A DNA stretch of 64,000 nt from Bordetella parapertussis (GTDB taxonomy: Bacteria > Pseudomonadota > Gammaproteobacteria > Burkholderiales > Burkholderiaceae_C). The position numbers were made by a program, and so were the translations under genes. The stretch is from contig CAMATW010000008.1 of assembly GCA_945861305.1 (NCBI GenBank), positions 5,387 to 69,386 on the forward strand, in the 5' to 3' direction. The notes under the pieces are model-generated. The model was not told the DNA's origin, did no database searches, and saw only the letters and a list, made by a program, of their open reading frames with translations. Below, in pieces: positions 58,829-64,000 of the stretch; within the stretch, counting starts at the first letter, position 1, and the number at the start of each line of letters is the position of its first letter.

Positions 58829-59406
58829 ACTGGTCGTTGTGGCTGGAATTGCATTTGCATTTCTGCATGTTGTCGCTGCTGGCGGTAGGCGGCGCCCTGG
58901 CCATCGTGCCCGAGATGCATCGCTATTTGGTGAACGACTTGCAATTGCTGTCAGAGACGGCGTTCAGCCAATCGGTAACCTTGGCACAAATTGCACCTGG
59001 CCCCAATATCTTGCTGGTCGCGGTCATGGGCTGGAACATCGGTTTGCAAGCAGCTGGTGGTTTTGAAGCAGGCGGTGTGGCTATGGTCACGGGTTTGCTG
59101 ATGGCTTTGAGTTTGCTGACCGCTGCAGTTTTGCCCTCCTCGTTGCTGAGTTACTTCATGGTGAAGTGGTTGCATTTGCATCAACACGCCTTGAGCGTTC
59201 GTGCTTTCAAAGCCGGCATGGTGCCGCTGGTGATGGGTTTGATGATTTCAGCAGGATGGTTGTTGCAAACTGCCAGCAACCCACAGATGGATTGGCGTTT
59301 GCTCTTGGTATGTGTCGCCAGTATGTTGATCGTGTTGTTCACCCGCGTACACCTCTTGTGGCTGATGTTGGGTGGTGCTGTGCTGGGTGCAGCTTTGGGT
59401 TTGTGA
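58825..59406 (+). CDS. Chromate transporter family protein, second half (ChrA C-like)
   Basis: A 193-residue membrane protein, partner of the preceding gene. The marks are LLAVGGALAIVPEMHRYLV and VTLAQIAPGPNILLVAVMGW, the same PGPN motif as in the first half. The ATG at 58825 overlaps the first gene's stop by 4 nt; a much longer open frame upstream is only a shadow of the first half. Whether the pair moves chromate or another anion cannot be told. Confidence 0.85.
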   Translation: MNWSLWLELHLHFCMLSLLAVGGALAIVPEMHRYLVNDLQLLSETAFSQSVTLAQIAPGPNILLVAVMGWNIGLQAAGGFEAGGVAMVTGLLMALSLLTAAVLPSSLLSYFMVKWLHLHQHALSVRAFKAGMVPLVMGLMISAGWLLQTASNPQMDWRLLLVCVASMLIVLFTRVHLLWLMLGGAVLGAALGL

Positions 59407-59407
59407 T

Positions 59408-59920
59408 ATGAGCATATTGCAAATTCGTCATCTCAAAGCTTCAGATGAAAAAGTATTCATGGCGCATATACGTCGCAGCCGTGACTTGCATCGCTCATGG
59501 GTGCAGGTGCCTACCAGCGCCAAAGCGTTTAAGCGCTATGTGCAAGAAATGAACACGGTTGATGACCAAGCCTATGTGGCGATTCGCACTGACGCCAAAG
59601 AAATGGTCGGCGTGGTTGAGCTGCAAGATATTTTTCGAGGAGATTTTCAAAACGCCTACCTCATCTATTACGGTTTTGCGGGACAACTGCAGCAAGGCTT
59701 TATGCGAAGTGCTGTTCAGCAAGTCATTGCCAAGGCGTTTGGCGCTATGAAGCTTCATCGCTTAGAAGCCAATATCCAACCCGACAACTTGGCGTCGATT
59801 GCTTTGTTAAAAGCCTGCGGATTTGAAAAAGAGGGTTTGAGCCCTAAGTTTTTAAGAAAGAACGGGCAATGGCGGGACCATGAGCGCTGGGCCCTGCTTA
59901 ACGACCGATACGCTGCCTGA
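59408..59920 (+). CDS. GNAT family N-acetyltransferase (RimJ/RimL-like)
   Basis: A 170-residue acetyltransferase. The fold has VGVVELQDIFRGDFQNAYLIYY, a beta-bulge and acetyl-CoA loop around LQQGFMRSAVQQVI, and the C-terminal EANIQPDNLASIALLKACGFEKEG typical of RimJ/RimL-like enzymes. The ATG at 59408 lies just after the stop of the chromate transporter gene. Its last 23 nt overlap the convergent rlmB gene. The acceptor (protein N-terminus or small molecule) is unknown. Confidence 0.88.
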   Translation: MSILQIRHLKASDEKVFMAHIRRSRDLHRSWVQVPTSAKAFKRYVQEMNTVDDQAYVAIRTDAKEMVGVVELQDIFRGDFQNAYLIYYGFAGQLQQGFMRSAVQQVIAKAFGAMKLHRLEANIQPDNLASIALLKACGFEKEGLSPKFLRKNGQWRDHERWALLNDRYAA

Positions 59921-60647
59921 CGGTTTCATACAAGCAAATACCGCTGGCGACCGAAACGTTCAGGCTTTCCACCCCACCCGCCATCGGGATGGACACAAGT
60001 TGATCACAGGTCTTACGGGTCAACTGACGCAAACCATCCCCCTCTGCGCCCAAGACCCATGCAGTAGAAACTTTCAAGTCGACGTCATACAAAGTTTGCG
60101 GCGCATCGTCGCTGGTGCCGGTGATCCAAATATTGCGCTCTTTCAACTCATTGAGGGTGCGGGCCAAATTGGTCACCATGAAATACGGCACAGTTTCAGC
60201 CGCACCACTTGCCACCTTGGCCACTGTGGCATTGATGCCTACCGCATGGTCTTTGGGGGCAATCACCGCATGCACACCTGCACCATCAGCAACGCGCAAG
60301 CAGGCACCTAGGTTGTGCGGGTCAGTGATGCCATCGAGCACCAACAGCAAGGCGGGCACATCAGAGGGCAAGGCCTCCAAACACGCATCCAAAGACTTGG
60401 CGATGTCGATGGCGTGTACACGGGCGACCACCCCTTGGTGGCCATGGCTGCCAGCAAGTTGCGCCAAGCGAGGGCCATCAGATTCCACCAATTTCACCTT
60501 GGCCTCTTTGGCTCGCTCTTGAAACTGGCGCATACGGGCGTCGCGACGGGTCGGGTCTATGAAGACCTCAATCACCGACGTGGGTGATGTTTTGAGGCGC
60601 ACACCCACGGCGTGAAATCCAAACAATACTTTGATGGGCGTAGCCAT
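59898..60647 (-). CDS. rlmB: 23S rRNA (guanosine-2251-2'-O)-methyltransferase RlmB
   Basis: A 249-residue SpoU/TrmH-family methyltransferase. The N-terminal substrate-binding domain (1-75) starts KVLFGFHAVGVRLK. The SPOUT domain has LLVLDGITDPHNLGACLRVA, the middle LGAEGDGLRQLTR and the C-terminal IPMAGGVESLNVSVASGI, all family signatures. The length fits RlmB. It is followed tail to tail by the acetyltransferase gene with 23 bp of overlap. Confidence 0.95.
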   Translation of the reverse strand: MATPIKVLFGFHAVGVRLKTSPTSVIEVFIDPTRRDARMRQFQERAKEAKVKLVESDGPRLAQLAGSHGHQGVVARVHAIDIAKSLDACLEALPSDVPALLLVLDGITDPHNLGACLRVADGAGVHAVIAPKDHAVGINATVAKVASGAAETVPYFMVTNLARTLNELKERNIWITGTSDDAPQTLYDVDLKVSTAWVLGAEGDGLRQLTRKTCDQLVSIPMAGGVESLNVSVASGICLYETVRQRIGR

Positions 60648-60666
60648 GTGGTTTCCTAATTTAAGT

Positions 60667-61791
60667 TCAAGTCACAGGCGCTTGCAAGTCTTGCAAAGGA
60701 TGTGCAGCAGCAGGCCAAGGGCTGGTGAAAAACGGCATTACCATGTCGGTGGTGACTTCATCGATGAGAGATGGCGACCAACGTGGCGCATGGTCTTTGT
60801 CCACGGCCAAGGCACGAATCCCCTCCACCGTGTCGCTTTGCGCAGGCGTGCGATGCAAATGTTGTAGGTGGAAACTGTGGCGCACCATGTCCCGTTCCAT
60901 GCGCAGTTCGTCACTCAGGTTCATCTGCCTTGCTCTGCGAATTTGTTCCAAGGTGACGGCCAACATCAGAGGCGAGCGTTTATGCAAAGCTTCCAAAGCG
61001 TGATGGTTAGCTGTTTCCTCTAGTGCTTTTGCAATGCTTTTTAAATCATTGGCGCTGAAGGCTTGATCCAAGCTGTCGGTCCACCATGCAGGTGTGTTTT
61101 GTTGGGTTGCAGTTTGAAACGCTCTTGTGAAGGTTTCTAAAGCGTGAGGTCGCGACCAATGGTAGGCGGGCAACTGTGTCCACATCGCATTCAATGAAGC
61201 ACTGTCCACCAAGACATCAGCCAAGCCTGCGAACACCGCTTCGGCGCCATTAAGCATCTGACCCGTCAGGCCCAAATACTCACCCAAAGCACCTTGGCAA
61301 CGACTCAAAAAATAACCACCACCCACATCAGGAAACAGTCCAATCAGGGTCTCAGGCATGGCCATCTTGGTGCGCTCGGTGGCAATGCGCAACTTGGCAC
61401 CTTGTGCCAAACCCATGCCGCCGCCCATGACGACGCCGTCCATGAACACCATGCAAGGTTTGGGGTAATGGTGAATCAAGTGGTTAAGACGGTATTCCTC
61501 AGTGAAGAAATCTTCTAAGCGAGGGTCGTCCGCCAATGCAGCTTGGTGAAAAAAGCGAATATCACCTCCCGCGCAGAAAGCACCGAAGACGCCATCTTTG
61601 CCCATGCCACGCATCGCAATAGCTTTCACTTGATCGTTATGTTGCCAAGAACGCAATACACGGGTAATGTCTCTCACCATGTCCAAGGACAAAGCATTGA
61701 GTGCCTTGGCACGGTTCAAGGTGATCAAACCCACCTGCCCCTGAAGCTCGGCCAAAACATCGCCGTGTGTCAACACCATCAACTCATTCAT
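60667..61791 (-). CDS. Enoyl-CoA hydratase/isomerase family protein (3-hydroxyisobutyryl-CoA hydrolase-like)
   Basis: A 374-residue crotonase-fold enzyme, longer than hydratases and matching the HIBYL-CoA hydrolase group of valine degradation. It has AFCAGGDIRFFHQAA, DGVVMGGGMGLAQGAKLRIA and the catalytic Glu/Asp segment MPETLIGLFPDVGGGYFLSR. A C-terminal helical part of about 150 residues is present. It overlaps the EamA transporter gene by 8 nt upstream. Without activity data, related hydrolase roles remain possible. Confidence 0.85.
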   Translation of the reverse strand: MNELMVLTHGDVLAELQGQVGLITLNRAKALNALSLDMVRDITRVLRSWQHNDQVKAIAMRGMGKDGVFGAFCAGGDIRFFHQAALADDPRLEDFFTEEYRLNHLIHHYPKPCMVFMDGVVMGGGMGLAQGAKLRIATERTKMAMPETLIGLFPDVGGGYFLSRCQGALGEYLGLTGQMLNGAEAVFAGLADVLVDSASLNAMWTQLPAYHWSRPHALETFTRAFQTATQQNTPAWWTDSLDQAFSANDLKSIAKALEETANHHALEALHKRSPLMLAVTLEQIRRARQMNLSDELRMERDMVRHSFHLQHLHRTPAQSDTVEGIRALAVDKDHAPRWSPSLIDEVTTDMVMPFFTSPWPAAAHPLQDLQAPVT

Positions 61792-62671
61792 TTAAGAATC
61801 TCCAAGAAGTGACTTCATTCAAGGCCAACGCACCCAAGACCAAAGAACCCCCTGTGATGACAGCAAAGGATGGCGCTTCGTCAGCACCTAACCAAGCCAG
61901 TGCAATGCCAAACAAAACCTCCAGCAAAGCCAACAGGGCGACTTCATGCGATTTCAACACTTGTGCAGCCCATACAGCCAGCAAACAGGGCAAGGTCAAT
62001 TGGAACAAGCCCAAACCTGCCAGCCAAACCAAGTCACTTGGACTAGCGACTCCTGGCAGTGCCAAAGGTATGGTGTAAATGCTAGACAACATAGCGCCCA
62101 CCCAAACTGCTGGCATGAAGTCAGTCGGTTGTTCTGCGGCTTGTTGATGGTGCGTCACATTCCACTGAACTGCACCCGCGAAGGGCACAGCCAAAGCCAC
62201 ACACATGCCTTGGAGATGCTGTCCCGCATCGACCTGAACTTGCGAGACAAACATGAAAGCCATGCCAAGAGCAGCCACCACGATGGCCAGCCATGCATGC
62301 AGCGCTAAACGCCTGCCACCCACAAAGCGTGACATCAATGCGGTGAAGACAGGCCCCATGGCCATGGTGATGAGCACATTGGCGACAGTGGTCATGGTCA
62401 GGGCCAACATGAAAGCGGTGAACATCACCGACCAACACACACCAGAGAGCCAAAATGTTTTGTCGCGCCAAGGCAGGTTCATCAGTTGCCGCCCTTTCAG
62501 CAAAGGCAGCAAGATGCTGAGCGAGGCCAAGGTGAAGAAGCTGCGCCAAAACGTCACTTCAAAGCCTTGGGCGTGTGTCATTTGACGAGACACCAGACCT
62601 GCCGTAGACCATAGCAAGGTAGCCAACACCATCACCCCAAGAGCTTGTGTGTGGCTAAGCTTGTAAGTCAT
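61784..62671 (-). CDS. EamA/DMT family transporter
   Basis: A 295-residue membrane protein with about ten hydrophobic segments in two EamA halves. It begins LGVMVLATLLWSTAGLVSRQ, a typical first helix, and the second half has PFAGAVQWNVTHHQQ. I place the start at 62671 (MTYKLSHT), 10 bp after the typA stop; an ATG at 62713 is in frame but lies inside typA. It overlaps the hydrolase-like gene by 8 nt. It probably exports a small metabolite; which one is unknown. Confidence 0.85.
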   Translation of the reverse strand: MTYKLSHTQALGVMVLATLLWSTAGLVSRQMTHAQGFEVTFWRSFFTLASLSILLPLLKGRQLMNLPWRDKTFWLSGVCWSVMFTAFMLALTMTTVANVLITMAMGPVFTALMSRFVGGRRLALHAWLAIVVAALGMAFMFVSQVQVDAGQHLQGMCVALAVPFAGAVQWNVTHHQQAAEQPTDFMPAVWVGAMLSSIYTIPLALPGVASPSDLVWLAGLGLFQLTLPCLLAVWAAQVLKSHEVALLALLEVLFGIALAWLGADEAPSFAVITGGSLVLGALALNEVTSWRFLNE

Positions 62672-62681
62672 GGAAGCAGAA

Positions 62682-64000
62682 TCAGGAATCTCGGCTGGCA
62701 CGTTTGCGTTCATGCTCTTTCAAGAAACGCTTGCGCAATCGCACACTCTTGGGCGTGATTTCAACTAACTCGTCGTCATCAATGAACTCGACGCCATATT
62801 CCAAAGTTAGCTGAATGGGTGGTGTGATTTTGATGGCATCTTCTTTGCCGCTGACACGGAAATTGGTCAGCTGCTTGGTACGGGTAGCGTTCACCACCAA
62901 ATCGTTGTCACGGCTGTGGATGCCCACAATCATGCCCTCGTACACAGGGTCATTGGGTTTGACAAACATGCGACCGCGGTCGTCAAGCTTACCCAAGGCG
63001 TAGGTGAAAATTTCACCGTCGTCCATGGAAATCAGCACGCCGTTTTTACGGCCACCAATATCGCCTTTATGGGGCTCGTAGCCATCGAAGATGTTGGAAA
63101 TTAAGCCCGTACCGCGGGTTAAATTCAAAAATTCGTTGGTAAAACCAATCAAGCCGCGAGCAGGAATACGGTATTCCAAACGTACACGTCCACGGCCATC
63201 GGGGTCCATGTTCACCAATTCGCCTTTGCGCTCGCCCAAGGCTTGCATGACGCCTCCTTGGTGACCTTCTTCAATATCCGCCGTGACCATCTCGATAGGC
63301 TCATGACGCTCACCGTCCACGTCGCGGTAGACCACGCGGGGTTTTGACACAGCCAGTTCATAGCCTTCACGGCGCATGTTTTCCAACAAAATCGTTAAGT
63401 GCAATTCGCCGCGGCCAGCCACTTCAAAAATACCGTCTTCATCGGTTTCTTTGACGCGTAAGGCTACGTTGTGCTGCAACTCTTTTTGTAAACGGTCCCA
63501 AATTTGACGGCTGGTCACGTACTTGCCTTCACGGCCCGCCAAGGGCGAAGTGTTGACGCAAAAATTCATGGTCAAGGTAGGCTCGTCAATTTTGAGCATA
63601 GGCAAGGGACTGGGGTTCAACGGGTCTGTGATGGTCACGCCAATGCCGATTTCAGTAAGACCGTTGATCAATACGATGTCGCCAGGTCCCGCTTCGGTGG
63701 CTTGAATGCGCTCCAAGCCTTGGAACTTCAACACTTGGTTCACGCGGCCTTTGACAGGTGTGCCCTCCTCGCCCTCCATCACCACCACGTCCATGCCAGG
63801 CTTTAAAGTGCCCGCACTGATACGACCCACACCAATGCGCCCCACGAAGGTAGAAAAATCCAAAGCAGAGATTTGCAATTGCAAAGGAGCTGAGGGGTCA
63901 CCTTGCTGAGGCCGCACATGCTTCAAGACAGTGTCAAACAATGCAGACATATCGGGGCCCCATTGCGCACCTGCCTCGCCTTCCACCAATGATGACCAAC
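62682..64000 (-). CDS. typA: Ribosome-associated GTPase TypA/BipA (5' end beyond window)
   Basis: The C-terminal 439 or so residues of a roughly 608-residue translational GTPase that acts at the ribosome under stress and cold and in 50S assembly. The G domain with its P-loop lies outside the window. Visible parts are EF-Tu-like domain II ([17 protein letters not shown]), the [19 protein letters not shown] segment, domain III/V ([18 protein letters not shown]) and the BipA-specific C-terminus ([18 protein letters not shown], ending in a basic tail). Reading continues in frame to the window edge. Confidence 0.95.
   Translation of the reverse strand, partial: WSSLVEGEAGAQWGPDMSALFDTVLKHVRPQQGDPSAPLQLQISALDFSTFVGRIGVGRISAGTLKPGMDVVVMEGEEGTPVKGRVNQVLKFQGLERIQATEAGPGDIVLINGLTEIGIGVTITDPLNPSPLPMLKIDEPTLTMNFCVNTSPLAGREGKYVTSRQIWDRLQKELQHNVALRVKETDEDGIFEVAGRGELHLTILLENMRREGYELAVSKPRVVYRDVDGERHEPIEMVTADIEEGHQGGVMQALGERKGELVNMDPDGRGRVRLEYRIPARGLIGFTNEFLNLTRGTGLISNIFDGYEPHKGDIGGRKNGVLISMDDGEIFTYALGKLDDRGRMFVKPNDPVYEGMIVGIHSRDNDLVVNATRTKQLTNFRVSGKEDAIKITPPIQLTLEYGVEFIDDDELVEITPKSVRLRKRFLKEHERKRASRDS

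Overview
The window is a compact, gene-dense chromosomal segment of a betaproteobacterium, most likely Burkholderiales and probably Comamonadaceae or a near relative. The evidence is gene order (zipA behind smc; dapC-dapD-dapE-prmB; exbB-exbD-lpxK-Trm112-kdsB-adk), a LivKHMGF-type transporter beside an aromatic-acid CoA ligase, and the sequence character of ZipA, LexA and the acyl-CoA enzymes. By eye G+C is near one half. No transposase, phage gene, CRISPR array or rRNA was seen. Three tRNAs are present (Lys-TTT, Arg-TCT, Pro-TGG). Genes cover almost the whole window, mostly with 4-nt ATGA overlaps.

Layout. 1-4662 (minus): zipA (partial), smc and a lone Hpt protein. 4683-10656 (plus): dapC-dapD-dapE (lysine/peptidoglycan precursor), prmB and a YheS-like ABC-F ATPase, then tRNA-Lys on the minus strand. 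10869-15165 (minus): a WaaE-like glycosyltransferase, tolB, pal, cpoB and tcdA. 15230-16972 (plus): msbA. 16951-29318 (minus): a 13-gene run, clpS-clpA-yebC-purD-hemF-nadD-rsfS-rlmH-maf-rng and then three surface-glycan genes. 29475-29774: a cold-shock protein with an AT-rich promoter region. 29801-32918: icd, a DUF192 protein and xseA. 32965-36715 (plus): ExbB/ExbD, lpxK, Trm112, kdsB and adk. 36696-38749: asparaginase, two LexA boxes, lexA and a small unknown gene.

38756-45736 is acyl-CoA metabolism: a GST, a two-domain 3-hydroxyacyl-CoA dehydrogenase, an enoyl-CoA hydratase-like protein, a strong hairpin, a Crp/Fnr regulator, an APH-type kinase, an acyl-CoA dehydrogenase and a second GST. 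45790-47208 holds two adjacent, related exported proteins of unknown function with six cysteines at nearly identical spacing. 47512-55744 is an aromatic-acid operon: benzoate-CoA-ligase-like enzyme, five-gene ABC importer, PobA and a short CoA-transferase-like protein. It is preceded by a TGCA-N6-TGCA motif resembling BzdR/BoxR operators. 55824-64000 holds ygiQ (interrupted in frame by a palindromic repeat), a split chromate transporter, a GNAT, rlmB, a 3-hydroxyisobutyryl-CoA hydrolase-like gene, an EamA transporter and the 3' part of typA.

Most of the window is housekeeping. The parts that ordinary annotation does not explain are the six-cysteine paralogue pair, the repeat inside and behind ygiQ, the five-fold hexapeptide tail of RsfS, the putative benzoyl-CoA-type operator, the APH/acyl-CoA dehydrogenase pair under a local Crp/Fnr regulator, and the AT palindrome before the cold-shock gene. 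No complete new defence or mobile system was found.
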